DNA of 64,000 bases from Mytilus galloprovincialis (GCF_965363235.1 NC_134844.1:76129497-76193496), one strand, 5' to 3'. Shown: positions 12,388-25,229, counted from the first letter of the stretch. Translations and numbers: made by a program. Notes: generated by a model not told the origin, from the letters alone.

Positions 12388-12539
12388 TTAATATCAGTGA
12401 TTTAAGAGTAAGGTTACATATGTTTTTTCTAAAGCCATATGGTTATGTAAAATGGTTACGCCTACGGCTCTTGGTATTTTTTTTTATAAAGTTGTCATAT
12501 CGCCGATGAACTATATAATTTAAAAAATTTAAAAACAAA

Positions 12540-14070
12540 TTATAATGTGTCAATGTAGGCTTATTTTATGCAAAGAATGCAGTAAGTTGAATTATAATTC
12601 ATTTAAAAATGTGAAGGCTTTGTTTAATTTAAATGGAAGAATAACAAAATGGGATGCACGGTACAACGCAATCTTTTCAATTGATAACTTTTTATGTTTT
12701 GAAGCGCGTTTATTCACTCGTTATATCGGTATTCAGATCTTATATTTATAACCTGTTCAAGGACAAAGTTTAAAGTCATTTTGTAATCATTTCTGTTTTC
12801 ACATTAAAGTGATGTATAAGTGGCTTTAAAAATATTTATGATACATAAAGAATAGAAATTTGAATCAGTATATGCACTCGAGCATTTTGATGATTTTTAC
12901 TCATTATTGCCAAAAGCATTTTATTTTATAATGCTTTAAACACAAACATAGGGTGGAGTTCTTTAATTCTATTGAAATCTATTGATAACTGATGAGTGGA
13001 CTGCCCATACTGAATGAAAAACAAACAAGAAAATTTATAAAAAACATTATTTGAAATACATTTTTTAATACCTATTGATTAAATTAGGAAATTGCCGACA
13101 ATTTTCACATCATGAAATATGTGCTCAAATTCGGTGAAAAATTGATCACTAAAAATAATTTCACGATACATTTTAGGAAATGATTCATCCATTTTGCATC
13201 ATTTTTTTTATTGCTGAGCGGCCTCAAACTCTAACTCAAAGACCTTTTCTCTATCTAGATAGAAAATTTAAAATTGCATTAACCAACAGATTTAATTTGT
13301 TAGCATTTTCATTTCTGAGTTCATTTTATAATAATTTCATTGAAATATTGGTATAGTGCTAGATGGCAATAACAAAATGAACCGGTGTACTAACATTTGT
13401 TCAAATTATTTATGAGGTTCTTTTTTGCATTCGGTTCTGTCCTAATTTACACAACATACTATAACTACTTGGCATTGCATTTTTAAATTTCAGAAATGTC
13501 ACATGTGTGTGAAATTTTTGACTCTCGCCACATTACATCAGTTGTTTGGGGTCACGAATGTGACGATAAATAAATTTATCATAGATCCCGGATTCAATTT
13601 TGTATTGACCTATCAATTCCACCCGAATCAAAAATAGTTAAAAAGGCCAAAAAAAGTACGAAGTTGAAGTGCATTAAGGACCAAAATTCCAAAAAGGTTT
13701 GGCAAATACAACTAAGTTAATCTATGTCTGAGGTAGAAAAGCCTTAGTATTTCAAACATTTAAAAGTTATGTTGACTGCAGAAAGCATCACAAATAATGA
13801 AGAGAGCACAAAACTGAACTAAATGCTGAATATAAGAAATCACATGGAAAGGATTTTAAATGAGCAAAAATTTGAGGTAACCAATAGAATATATATCAGG
13901 TAATTTGAAAATACATTAACAACCCTGATTCTAGTATATACGGACCAACAAATGTGAAGACATATCTTTGATGAGTTAGGACAAAGACATATCGTCTCGG
14001 TCAATCAATTCATGATGATGATCATAATGTCTACAGTATCGATTTCAGCCGTACACTTCTCTTAATGAAG
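12540..14070. repeat. Third copy of the TLR downstream flank (no TLR attached)
   Basis: Diverged but collinear with 2610-2975 and 27250-28790. Shared points are 'ACCTGTTCAAGGAC' (12750), the 'GGAGTTCTTTAATT' area, 'AGAAATGTCACATGTGTG' (13493) and the 'CAGTATCGATTTCAGCCGT' stretch (14035). It holds the region missing from block A, showing that region is ancestral. It probably belongs to TLR-2, pushed 5 kb away by repeat insertions. No gene is seen. Confidence 0.65.
13600..13760 (+). repeat. CGTCTGGCG-type bivalve repeat, partial
   Basis: Contains 'GTACGAAGTTGAAG', 'AAAATTCCAAAAAGG' and 'CTATGTCTGAGGTAGAA', matching the reverse complement of 23884-24000. It is a partial copy without the CGCCAGACGCG end. 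Confidence 0.6.
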
Positions 14071-14359
14071 TCTGTATAGCACTCCATCTTTATTTTCCTC
14101 TCTTGTATTTCATGTCTATTTTCTACACTGATTTCATTTATTATGTTGACACCGCTTTTTGCGGATTATGGAGATATTGCAATTTTGTGAATATTCTAAC
14201 AAGTCTATAAAACTATAGTTCGTTGATCATTTGAATGCAATGTTAACTTAAAGATGTACTTCGTTGAAATTAAAATTAATATTATAAGTTGAAAGAGCAC
14301 TAGTTAAGGTACAAACTAAAATACAAATAGTGATATGTTATTGAGCTTCTTTTTGAGAT

Positions 14360-14692
14360 ATTTGATTTTTTTTTATTAATTACAGGAACATGATAACTCG
14401 AACTCTTTTCCAAGTCAGGAACTGATGTTCAGTCGTTGTCGTTTGTTGATGTGTTTCATAAGAGTTTCTCGTTTCTCGTTTTGTTATATAGATTAGAGTG
14501 TTAGTTTTCTCATTTGAATGGTTTTACACTGTCTAGTGGTTTTTTAGGCCCTTTAGGGCTTGCTGTTTGGTATGAGCTCCGTGTTAAAGACCGTAACTTG
14601 ACCTATAATGGTTTATTTTACTTTTATAAATTGTGACTTGGACTGAGAGCTGTCTTATTAACACTCATACCACATCTTCCTATATTTATTTA
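14360..14692 (+). repeat. Bivalve interspersed repeat with CATACCACATCTTC tail
   Basis: A non-coding element with 'CCAAGTCAGGAACTGATGTTCAG', 'TTTTCTCATTTGAATGGTTTTACA', 'GACCGTAACTTGACCTATAATGG' and the tail 'CATACCACATCTTCC'. The layout resembles 41464-41815 and 45535-45716, but this is a distinct subfamily. Confidence 0.65.
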
Positions 14693-16237
14693 ACCTTATA
14701 TTTGCATTGGAATTATTATCGCATCAAATCGAAACAAAATACATTAAGAACTCGCTTTATTGTTGGTAAATTACCATTTATGAGTTATTGATGTCTTATA
14801 TAAAGAGAAAATGGTCCAAAAAGCTTATCCTGTATTAATGAACAAAACACAAGGAGTCCAAACCTCTGACACATTGCTTAAAACTCACTTATGTACATCC
14901 TTAAAACCAACACATTATTTCCTTTCTTTTTTACCTGGGCACTGTCGATTTAAGCATTCACATAACCTCTTTGTCTCCTCTCTCTTTTGTGTTTTTATTT
15001 AACTTAAAGGAGAGCTAAAGGTTAAAACTGGCGAATGAAGTATAAGAAGCATTGCTACTGACGACACAAGAAATTGGTTGAACCATTTTATATATCTAAA
15101 TCTGTGAAGCTAGCATAAAATAACCGATGAGGCATTGTTTCATACTAACTTCCTTAACACATGAGATCCCCCAGGCCGATGTCTAAAGGGGGTTCGTCTT
15201 GCTCAGTCCTTATATTTCTACGTTGTGCACTGTAGTTTGTCGTTTGGTCTTTTTCTTCTTCACGATGGCGATGTCAGTCTGTTTTTGATTTGTTAGTTCG
15301 AAAAAATATCCCTTTGGTATCATCTGCTTCTCTTTTATTCCCTTTAAGTCGTGGTATTGAATAAATAGACAAGCTTGATACATTTAAAAACAATTGCAAA
15401 TCCATATTTTTGTTTCGTCGATATGTATAGCATTCTTCAAAAATTTTGGCACGGTTCAATAAATTGTTTTTTTTTCTGAATTTTGAAATATACCGTAGAT
15501 AATTCAAATAGAACAGATATTAAAATCATTCCTGCATTTTACGAAAAAGTGGCGAATGATACCAGAAGAATAGTCAAATTAACCATCGCTTATATGTATT
15601 TAATACTTGGCTTTCGATTTTACTTATCCACGCGTACCGGAGGATATTTGCGTACAAAAGGATATTTGCGATAACGCGCACAAAATCATATTTGCAACAG
15701 TTTGTTACAGTTTAACGGAAGTCAAGTTTACAACACAATACATATCTCAATTCAAACAATACATATACAGAAAATCTCAGTAAATGGGTAGCATTATAAA
15801 AGCAATGAAAGAATTTAACCCGCTTAAGTGTTACATTGCTTTTAAATTTAGGCAATGTGGTGAGATAGTAAAAGTCTCGATGTCAAACATAAACACTAGA
15901 CTCATGCGTTTATAAATGGGTTAAAGACTAACAATAACAAGATTTTGAGGAACAAAATGTGACGTTTTTGATTTTATTTCTTGAGAAATTACATACCAGA
16001 AACATTTGGATATTAAAATGATGGCTTCTCTATCTTACCGACGTATATAACGTGCACTCTAACTCTTCAAAATATTTACCAACGTCCAATAAAAATTATG
16101 CCTCCAAACTAATTCCATTAGAATGTCATGATTTATTACTTCGACATCATCAACACTAGACTATAACTTCCTCCATTAGTGATATATGTAATGATAGATG
16201 GAAAATAGATTATCGATAATATAAATTAAATGCAGTA
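14693..16237. other. Intergenic spacer, no gene seen
   Basis: AT-rich DNA with short, unsupported open frames. A fragment 'CACGATGGCGATGTCAGTCTG' near 15261-15285 resembles the family at 63543-63785. No splice-bounded exon or RNA gene could be supported. Confidence 0.5.
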
Positions 16238-16430
16238 TTGTTTTACTTTATTTGCGCATCTTTAATCTACTCTGAATATACAAAGCTCCTAGTGTGGGAT
16301 TGTTTTCGTTTTTTTGAAGACCCTTTGGTGGCCTCGGGTTGTTTTCTTCTGTTTGGTCGGGTTGTTATCTCTTTTGCACACACCCCGTTTCCATTCTCAA
16401 ATTTACTTCTTACTCATTCTACTGCTTTAT
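16238..16430 (+). repeat. Bivalve interspersed repeat (TTTGCACACACCCCGTTTCC type)
   Basis: Carries 'GAAGACCCTTTGGTGGCC', 'TCTGTTTGGTCGGGTTGTTA' and 'CCGTTTCCATTCTCAA'. Further copies lie at 17585-17692 and 56630-56692. A non-coding mussel repeat; the 88-codon frame here is incidental. Confidence 0.65.
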
Positions 16431-16544
16431 TTGGAAAAGTTTCGTTAATAGGCTTGCTTCCATTCAAGAATAACTTTCATGGTTTAGTGTGCTTACACGT
16501 ATAAATGCAATATAAAGTTAAAAATATAATGTTAAAGACATGGC

Positions 16545-16775
16545 AGTTGTTGTCTTATAGTTCGTTTCTGTGTGTGTTACATTATCATTTTGTGTTTTTG
16601 TTGCACTTCAGTGTTTCTATTGTATCGTTGTTTTCTATTATATTAGTTAAGGTTTTCTTCAGTTTTAGTTTGTAACCCGGATTTGTTTTTCGCAAGAAAG
16701 ATTTATGACTTTCGAACAGCGGTATACTACTGTTACCCTTAATTGTAGTTCCCATTACTTAGACCTTCGGCATTC
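16545..16775 (+). repeat. Bivalve interspersed repeat (GAACAGCGGTATACTACTGTT type)
   Basis: 'ATAGTTCGTTTCTGTGTGTG', 'TCAGTTTTAGTTTGTAACCC' and 'CGAACAGCGGTATACTACTG' recur in the same order at 55590-55920. A non-coding family member. Confidence 0.65.
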
Positions 16776-16879
16776 AAGATTTAGACCTTTGACATTGAGT
16801 ATTTCGTTAATTTTACATGGTGTTTTTTTCAAATCATGTTTTTTTTCTAGTTTTTGCATCTCTTGTGGCGATCCATCAA

Positions 16880-17190
16880 ATAAGCCAAATTGTTAATATG
16901 AAAATTAGAAAATGTTGTATGATTGGCAATGGGACGCATATTCAACAAAGTTCAAATGAAGTCGATGTAGTAATAGTTATCAAAGGTACCAGGATTATAA
17001 TTTAGTACGCCAGACGCGCGTTTCGTCTACATAAGACTCATCAGTGACGCTCATATCAAAATATTTATAAAGCCAAACAAGTACAAAGTTGAAGAGCATT
17101 AGGATTCAAAATTCTAAAAAGTTATGCCAAGTAATGCTAAGGTAATCTATGCCTGGGATAAGCAAATCCTTAGTAAGCAATTATTTGTAA
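16880..17190 (+). repeat. CGTCTGGCG-type bivalve repeat plus tail fragment
   Basis: Begins with a tail-like 'GTTGTATGATTGGCAATGGG' segment, then 'TACCAGGATTATAATTTAGTA', 'CGCCAGACGCGCG', 'ACTCATCAGTGACGCTCA' and 'GTACAAAGTTGAAGAGCATT'. It is the plus-oriented counterpart of the pair at 23784-24450. Confidence 0.75.
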
Positions 17191-17584
17191 AACCCCATAA
17201 CGCGAAGTCGGTTATAAAAGGCCCAAACATGAGAAATATCAAAAATTCAGTTGAGAAATCTCACAATTTTATTCAAAATAAAGCAAGTTTTCCTTGAAGG
17301 AAGATACACCGCACCGTTGAAAAAAGAAGGTATGAAAATCAAACGAAAACACAAATGTATGTTATATTCTATGAGCACACATGATAAAAAGATAATATTA
17401 CAGATATATATATATAATATGAATTTGTTCAAAATGTTTTTTTTAACATGTCTAACATTAGGAAATATGAAAAACTGTTTTTAACAGTTTGGCTAGCAGA
17501 ATGCCTTAACATTTTATGTTATCTAGTTATCTAGTTTTGTTGAACCCAATAAGAAAATGCAAGGCATTTGAAATAACTTATAGT

Positions 17585-17692
17585 CTAATTGAAGACCTGT
17601 TGGTGACCTTCTGCTGTTGTCTGCTATGTGGTTGGGCTGTTGTCTCTTTTGCACATTCCCCATTTCCATTTTCAATTTTATGTTATCTAGTT
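17585..17692 (+). repeat. Bivalve interspersed repeat, copy of the 16238 family
   Basis: 'GAAGACCTGTTGGTGACC', 'TTGTCTGCTATGTGGTTGGG' and 'CCCCATTTCCATTTTCAATT' match 16311-16415. Directly flanked by a short repeat 'TTATCTAGTTATCTAGTTTTG' on either side (17519 and 17680), consistent with an insertion. Confidence 0.6.
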
Positions 17693-17699
17693 ATATAGT

Positions 17700-19250
17700 T
17701 TTGTTGAACCCCAATAAGAAAATACAATGAAATAACTTATAGTATAAGTAGCATAGGAGTACTACCTATTAAACAAAGAATATAAAAAAATATGATAAAC
17801 ACCATCTATTCTAAATAAAGATATCGACAATTCTAGGTTATTTGGGTATTGAGTTAAAGTATACAGCTTTGGATATTTAAAGACAACGGAAATGAATAGT
17901 ATAGGTGTCTTCCTAATCCACTTGCATACATTTCAAACATTACTGAATATGTTATATGAAAAATATTTTCCATTGTATAACCCTATCATAAGTGGCAAAA
18001 AATCTCAAAAATTTTTAAAGTGACGCCTCCACTTTTTATTTCTATTATCCTACTAATTTTAAATTTAAACTTGATATTTTATCTTTTTCGAAAACAATTG
18101 TTATTGCTATAATATGACAAAGTAAGACAAAATATATTAGATTATCCCATTATCGATTAACATGTTAACTAACAATTGTTCCATTATTCGTCGGATTAAA
18201 TACGCATTACAATTATTCCTTTGTTACTTAAAAAGATCCTTTGTATTGGTATCGTATTACTTTTTTTTTATTCTATACTTGAATTAAACTAAAGAAATAG
18301 TTATAAGTTAGATGTTTAACAAAACGGCTTTTGGTAAATGATCATAAAACAAAACAAAAACACATCTATACATGGTCATTCATACCTTCTACAGTATATG
18401 CGCATCTGGTGCAAGAAAATTAGTACCGTTAATTTTATTATAGCTGATGGCAATTGTTTTCAAAACTGGTAACATATCTTTAAAGGAAAACGTAACAACT
18501 TTTAACCGCTGACTTACTTTAGTCAGGTGTAACGCATTTTGCTGGTTAAAGGTAAAAGAACTAATTAAAATTTACCACACTGTGTTTTTTTTTTTATAAT
18601 AAAATCGCTCCCAACGGAAAATCTAAAATAGGGATATCTGTGATACAAAACGATTTAACGATACTGGTACAGCAATACAATATTTTGTTTCTTCACATAT
18701 TAAATCATAAAGTTCTGCTGTCTAAGAAAAGTAAATGTATTTAAGTAAAAGTGTTGGTTTTCATAATATTTTCAACATAAAAATAGTGAACGTGTTTTAT
18801 ACTTCAATTGTAAGAAAATACTAATGTTTTTTTACAATGTCACATTTTAGACAAAATAAGACGATAAAAAAAACAATAAAAACAAAACAAATCTTTGCAT
18901 TGGTACCTATTTCAAACATCATTGGAGCCAGAAAGAAATGAAACAATCAAGACAATAAACGATTCAAAAAAATTAAAACAAAAGTATGCTAAAATTAGAA
19001 TTACAAATTCTTAAAAATACGCTTTTCCTTTTATAATATCATCATTTAACATGTTTAACGCATAGCTCTATTTAATAATTAAAAATTCATACTATTTTCC
19101 CCAAATTTTCAAAGACCAGTTCTATAAGATTTATCTAACGTGAAGAGTGCTAGTCAACTGTTATTGCACTCTAGGCATAGGATGGTATGTCCATATTTCG
19201 ACCGGACATTAATATATATTTATACATCATACATTGATATAAAACATAAT
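17700..19250. other. AT-rich spacer, no gene seen
   Basis: No coding exon, RNA gene or recognised element. From about 19250 to 19760 the sequence becomes a diverged copy of the immediate TLR downstream flank (compare 'GAACAAATGAA' and 'AACATATATGATGG' with 3630-3670). Confidence 0.5.
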
Positions 19251-19761
19251 CAATAAAACAATACAATAAAAGTACATTCAGAATTTGTAATCAAGCGTCA
19301 GTAGGTCATAATGTAAGTATCTTGTTACTATACTAAGATTCATCTAGTATATAGCACAGCAGGTGCTTCACGTGATATACAAACTTATTTTAATATCTGC
19401 CTAATTGTTTTGAACAAATGAAATCATCATATATAACCAACATATATGATGGAGAAAAAACGAAAGTTTGGTTACTCTCTGATTCTAATTTAAACTCTAC
19501 GCGGTTCTCTAGAGCACTCTGTATATTACGTTTTATAAACATATATTTGGTTAATTATAACACAAACGGTTAACTTTCTAGACAAGGAAATCCGTGATTC
19601 ATATTTGCTAAAGCAATAATAGTTGATCTATTTCAGAAGAACCTATATTACATATTGTTGACAAAACATCTAATGTAACACACTTAATAAGCCAAATGCA
19701 TGCCGGAAGTCCTTGTATATAATTAACGATAAGTAGCGTCAAATAGAGGACATATTTACAT

Positions 19762-22331
19762 TTAGGATTTGATTGCCTTTTGAAGCTGTTCCCAAAAGAC
19801 AACATCCCCGTACTCATCATTTGGATACTCAATATATGATTGACAATGAACCAGTTCCAGTATTTTAAGTGGAAGATCGCAAGCAGACATTTGCTCGTAA
19901 AATACCAGGAAAAGGATGTTCTCACAATTGCGTTCATAGATACTCTCCATTTTAGCCATATTATATTCGAACATACACCAGTACGAAGCTAAATAATTTG
20001 CAGACATTATGACAATAGTTTTCCGGCTGTTATGAATTGCGGATGTGATATTAGTAGCGATGTCATTTCCGGGTAGGAAATTCCGCCTATGCAAGCACAA
20101 CTGAATTCCACCGTTTTTCTCTAGATTATTGAGAAGTTTATGGTGGACAAAGGTGTCATCCTCATTTGCATATGACACGAAAGCATCATACATGTATAGT
20201 CGTTCATCTTTGTTGTCTGATTTATGTTCGGGATCATGCCATTTGACCTTGACCATGTAGTAAAGATAGCGTAGTTTCCATCTGTATCTGTAAACCATAC
20301 CGCCACAAAGAATAAAAATAAACATCAATATTCCGGTCGTTACTCCAATTATTAAACCTTCATATGACATACATTCCTTTTGTATGGTTTCGTAAACTTC
20401 TCTAGGATTTCGAAAAAGACTTATGGTGTTTTTTGATGTTTTACATTCGTATTTTTCCAAACGGAGAAAATTAGTTGGTGTGTTTATTATCCATTTGACG
20501 AAAGACAGAGAATCACAATTGCAAACAAGATTATTTCCACTAAGATCAATAGTGAGATTGTTATTCTCTTTGGCAACCGAGTCCAACTCATTCATGGCAT
20601 ACTTACTCAGAATTGATATTCTATTATTCTTTACATTCAAAAACATGAGCTTTCTCATATGAGATATTTTAAAGTTGATGTCATCAATCATATTTTCACT
20701 GAGGTCTAATCTTTCCAAATTGTGTTGCTCTTTAAATAAAAGTTTTGGTATATTTGCTATTTTATTTTTTGAAAGATTAATGTACTCGACATTATAGAGG
20801 TTCTGAAATAATTCTCCGTCGATATCCGTAGGTAGAACGAGACCTAATAGATTGTTTTGAAGCAGTAAGCATCTTAAATTAATGAAATCTTGATTGAAAA
20901 AATTCTTTGAAATATTAGAACAAAAGTTTGCTGAAAGGTCTAAATCAGTCAATTTTCTTATATTCGTTACTGGACCTGTCCATGTATGCAAGACATTATC
21001 ACTTAGACTTAAATAGTTTAACTCATTTGCCTTGAAACCTATGTTGGGTATTTCAGAGTTCAGGTAGTTAGACTTACATATAAATTTTTTCAGCTTTTCG
21101 GGCACAGGAAAAAATGTAGATTTCTTTTTCCACTTTTCAAAAAATGGACGTTCATAAAAAAACAAGTTGTTAATTGAATTAATTGTAACAGTCTCTTCTG
21201 TAAGAGGACATTCCTCTATATAAGAGTTAAACACATTATGAGGAGAAAAATTATCCGAAATTTCTAGTGATGTAATTGGCAGATCCTTCAATTCAATCAC
21301 ATATTCTCCAAAAGAAAACATGTTGTCGCCTAAATCCGCACTTGTTAAGGACGGAGGCAAATATTTTACTGTACCGGATTCTATTCTCTGAATACGGTTT
21401 CCAGTGGCCTCAAATCTAACAAGTGATGTGTTTTTTAAACTCCAAATATGTGAAGTATTCAGTACTGTAGGCATTCCGAAAATACTATGAATATTGTTTA
21501 CTTTAAGGATTTTAACTGCCGAGTGTTGCAAATCAGTGGTTATATTTTCAAGCGTTTCGAATCTCAAACATGTATTTAAAGACACATCAAGTTCGGATAT
21601 ATTTCTTAATATCTTAAACGTTCCTTTAAAAATATGTTGTATTTTGCATTTGGATATATTTAAATGAGTTATTTGAGGCAAGAACAAAAATGTTTTCTCT
21701 GTTAATATAGGCATTTTGCAATTTCCTGTAATACCAGATAGATCTATACCTGTTAGTCTTTTTAAATTTGAAAATTTCTCATCGAGAATTGCAATTTTGT
21801 CTGCAATATAATCTATTGACAGTAATTCGAGGGACCGAAGTTTCCATAAGTCTGGCACAAATGAGGTGATGACATTTCTTTTTATATTCAAGCTTTTCAA
21901 GTTCTCCAGAAAATAAAAAGCTGAAAGTTCAAACGACTTGTTTTCATATTTCAAATCATTGTTGCCTAGATTCAACGAAATCAAATTTTGGAGTCCTTTG
22001 AACGAGGTCTTTCTTAAATAGCTTATTCTATTAAAAGACAAATCCAAAGTCTTTAGTTTAGAACTGTTTTTGAAAATCCCATCTTCAATTCTACTGATAT
22101 TATTGTTTTGGAGAAACAAATTTTGAAGATTGTGTGGTAGCTTAGGTATACGAAGTAGATCTTTTCCTGAACAATCTGCTATTATATTTTGTGAACGAGG
22201 AACGTTTTGGCATCGACAAGAACTAGCGAAGTGACATGCTTTCCATTCCTGTATCTCATGGGGTATTACATGTTTGCACCTAGTTAGTAATACAAAGACA
22301 GGAACTAGGATGTAAGGAAGGTTGATGTTCC
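19762..22331 (-). CDS. TLR-2: Toll-like receptor, main exon (only intact copy)
   Basis: Single-cysteine-cluster TLR, a surface or endosomal receptor that senses microbial ligands through its LRR ectodomain and signals through TIR-TIR contacts with MyD88-type adaptors (family knowledge). The exon is open from the acceptor at 22331/22332 to TAA at 19762. The frame has no ATG near its 5' end; joined to the upstream ATGT exon at 24709 it gives 857 residues starting MWNINLPYILVPVFVLLTRC. Visible parts are a signal peptide (about 1-20), an LRR N-cap (C34, C40, C42, C55), LRRs to about 600, an LRR C-cap (about 601-654), a membrane segment (about 661-682) and a TIR (712-857) with YDAFVSYA, HRRNFLPG and FW at 847-848. 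There is no second cysteine cluster. The protein ends nine residues after FW. It is the only one of five cluster members without a break. Confidence 0.93.
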
Positions 22332-22689
22332 CTGCAGAGAAAATATACAGTTATTATATTTCAGACTTACTTAGAAATGAAATGCAATTGGCCGTTTCAG
22401 ATTATAATGGACTATGGGTACTATCATTGTTCGTACCCCAAAATAAAAATAACGTCACGACATTGGTTGAATTGTTTGTACGTTTTCAGCCAATTACGAC
22501 GTAGTGGTGTACATTTTTGAAAATATTACTACGTATGCATTAGATTCTGAAATGGCGCATTGCTCAATGATGGGAAATAATCTGAAAACTAATTCAATGA
22601 AAAAAGGAAGATAAACTAAATCGTTCATAGAATTTGTGCTAATTAGATAATTTTCCACCTTGCTGTTTTTGGATTATGTATTATTTCAG

Positions 22690-22840
22690 TTAATATACCT
22701 CATTAAAGATACAAGGCTTATAATTGGTTACCAGAGACGTGCGGTTCGTCTGTATAACCTCATTGGTAGCAAAATCGGATACAAAGTTGAAGAGCACAAG
22801 AAATCAAAATTTCGAAAAGTTGTGCCTTATACGAATATAG
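22690..22840 (+). repeat. Old CGTCTGGCG-type repeat copy
   Basis: Diverged version with 'ACCAGAGACGTGCGGTTCGTC', 'GGATACAAAGTTGAAGAGCA' and 'CGAAAAGTTGTGCC'. It lies in the TLR-2 intron and underlies most of a 115-codon open frame (22660-23007), which is therefore not called as a gene. Confidence 0.6.
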
Positions 22841-23240
22841 AAATATATGAAAGTGTTAGAATACATTGTATCCACATATTTAGAAAAATTCGACATTTTT
22901 TAAACTCTAGACTTAAAGAAAAAGAACACACTAATGATATTTCAAATAAATTAAGTGTTGACAACTTGGCAGATGGCGAGGAAACGTTCACCAGAAGTGA
23001 TATCTAACCAATTTCGTTCTGAAGTGTTTTTGATCTATGTCCTAGAACATTGTCTGTTGCTTTCAGATCTTAAATAGGCGACGTCAATTTTATTCTAATC
23101 TTTTTTCTAGAGTCGGTGCCATTTACAGCTTGATCAACTGTACAGTTACTTGTATGTCATTTGTTGACCTCTAGATGTCCTTTGTCATTGGGTTGCTGTC
23201 TCAAGGTTACACTTCATTTGCATCCATTTAGTAGATGTCG

Positions 23241-23466
23241 ACATGCCATCTTTAATTGCAGTTGTCAAAACTTAATAAAACGGGTCTATACAGTTGTAAA
23301 CCAATGTTACAACTATAATGTCAAAACCAACTATAATTCTTATTTGGTCATGCCGCCTTTAATTGTTGTTGTCAAAACTTAATAGCGCGGGTTTATACAG
23401 TTGTAAACCAATTTTACAAAGACAACTTAAATGTCAAAACCAAATTAATTAAATTCGTATTTGGAC
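23241..23466. repeat. 108-bp tandem duplication
   Basis: Two units, 23241-23348 and 23349-23466, share 'GTTGTCAAAACTTAATA', 'TATACAGTTGTAAACCAAT' and 'ATGTCAAAACCAA'. Related single copies occur upstream of other TLR loci near 25510-25560 and 34770-34850, so the unit is part of the TLR upstream flank. Confidence 0.75.
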
Positions 23467-23783
23467 AATACAAATAATATTTAGAACCGACAGTCATTGA
23501 CAAGGTATCAAACTACAAAAGACACAAACATTCATTTCAAAATTAGATTAAATGTGTTTTGTGAGTATTGCACTGTACCTTTTTTTGTGGCCGAGCACAT
23601 TTGATTTTACTAGCTCCTGCATAACCGAGTATCTTTGTGCTTCGTTATTATCGTTGTGTCCAGTTAAATAGTTTTTTGGGTATTAACCTTTACCAAATTG
23701 TTTTGTGTGTTTCTTTGATGCGGAGTTAAACTAATTATGAAAGTTCTCACCTGAATCTGAGTGTATGAAAGTTCTAACGAGGG

Positions 23784-24450
23784 TATCACCAGCCCAGTAG
23801 TCAGCACTTTTGTGCTGACATGAATTATCATTGATATGGTAATATTCATAAATTAACTGTTTACAAAACTTTAAATTTTTCAAATACTAATAAAGGCTGT
23901 TCTACCTCAGGCATAAATTACCTTAGCTGTATTTGGAAAAACCTTTAGGAATTTTGGTCCTCAATGCTCTTCAACTTCGTACTTTATTTGGCATTTTTAA
24001 CATTTTGGATTCGAGCGTCACTTATAAGTCTTTTGTAGACGAAACGCACGTCTGGCGTATATACAAAATTGAGTCCTAGTATCTATGATGAGTTTATTTA
24101 CTACCACTGGGTCGATGCCACTGCTGGAGGAGATTTATTTCCCTAAGGGTATCACCAGCCCAGTAGTCATCACTTTTGTGCTGACATGAATTATCATTGA
24201 TATGGTTATATTCATTAATTAACTGTTTACAAAATTTTAAATTTTTCAAATACTAAGGCTGTTCTACCTCAGGCATAGATTACCATAACTGTATTTGGCA
24301 AAACTTTTAGGTGTTTTGGTCCTCAATGCTCTTCAACTTCGTACTTTGGCATTTTTAACCTTTTTTGGATTCGAGCGTCACTGATAAGTCTTTTGTAGAC
24401 CAAACGCGCGTCTGGCGTATATACAAAATTAAGTCCTGGTATCTATGATC
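23784..24450 (-). repeat. Two tandem CGTCTGGCG-type bivalve repeats
   Basis: Unit starts 'GGTATCACCAGCCCAGTAGTC' at 23784 and 24149, a period near 366 bp. Each unit contains 'CTACCTCAGGCAT', 'GGTCCTCAATGCTCTTCAAC', 'GGATTCGAGCGTCACT' and the 'CGTCTGGCGTATATACAAA' end. Between them is 'CCACTGGGTCGATGCCACTG', a familiar companion of this repeat in mussels. It sits in the TLR-2 intron. Confidence 0.8.
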
Positions 24451-24800
24451 AGTTTAATTGTATTTGAGTGTATTTAAGTACTCACTTGTACCTAAGTGTA
24501 TGAAGGTACTCACCTGTATCTGAGAGTATGACAGTACTCATTTGTATCTGAATGCTACTTGAGTATTCCGTTTTAAATATTGATCTCAGTTTAATAAAGT
24601 TGCAGCATTGCATACCAGCATAAGGAAGATTTAATTGTTTCATACAAAATTAGTTATGTCTTTCTCCCCATGATACGATTTTCTGAAAATAAACAAATAA
24701 ATACTTACACATGATACCAGTATCCAAAGAATAACAAAATAACACGCACACTTCTATAGTAATATAAAGTTACCAAACCCGGAACAAGATGTTTAACTTG

Positions 24801-24837
24801 ATATATTATATAAAATGATTGGTCGTAAATTTTCCCC
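24801..24837 (-). promoter_or_regulatory. Possible TLR-2 core promoter (TATA-like)
   Basis: About 90-100 bp upstream of the initiator codon, the minus strand reads ATTTTATATAATATAT (24816-24801), preceded by CCAATCA and, at 24837-24827, GGGGAAAATTT, which only loosely resembles a kappa-B site. Position fits a TATA box, but in DNA this AT-rich such matches are common. Confidence 0.25.
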
Positions 24838-25229
24838 AGTTTAAAGTTCACAAACGCTGTTAAATAATGCGTATTTAAAACGTTATTTATAATCTATAAA
24901 TAAATTTAGATTGTAGTCTTCTCATATCAAAGTGGCGTTAGTTGTGACTATTTGAGATGACTGCATCTGATTTACAGAGAAGTAATAAACAATTAATTAT
25001 CTTTTTTCTTGTTCTAAACAGAACAATTGTTATTCAAAAATAGAAATAGTGTCATTATCTCAAATTTCATTATGGAGTAACACCATCAGAACATGTTTTA
25101 TTGCTATGGATTAGGAGCGCAATCTTAATTGTGTCTATTTTATTGGCAAATTGATAAATGACCACTGCTTTGTATAGCAATATGAATCGCTGTAACACTA
25201 GTAGCCTGTCTTTATCAGGTGAAAAAAGG

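Larger units (their letters stand above)
22332..24712 (-). other. TLR-2 initiator exon end and 2.4-kb intron
   Basis: On the minus strand ATG lies at 24712-24710, followed by one T and a consensus donor GTAAGT (24708-24703). The intron runs to TTTTCTCTGCAG ending at 22332. Splicing yields ATG T|GG AAC, in frame with the signal peptide of the main exon. The same ATGT|GTRAGT arrangement upstream of TLR-3, TLR-4 and TLR-5 makes this more than chance. The 5' limit of the exon is not visible. Confidence 0.8.

Noticed and set aside
19762-20200. WCxxE motif in the TIR as a sign of NAD-cleaving activity
   Set aside because: The motif is common in ordinary signalling TLR TIRs, and the FLPG BB loop and membrane-receptor context fit an adaptor-binding TIR.
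22660-23007. 115-codon plus-strand open frame rich in Lys/Arg
   Set aside because: Most of it overlies an old copy of the CGTCTGGCG-type interspersed repeat; no protein family or splice context.
24827-24837. NF-kappa-B site upstream of TLR-2
   Set aside because: GGGGAAAATTT lacks the CC half; a weak match in AT-rich DNA, mentioned only as part of the tentative promoter.
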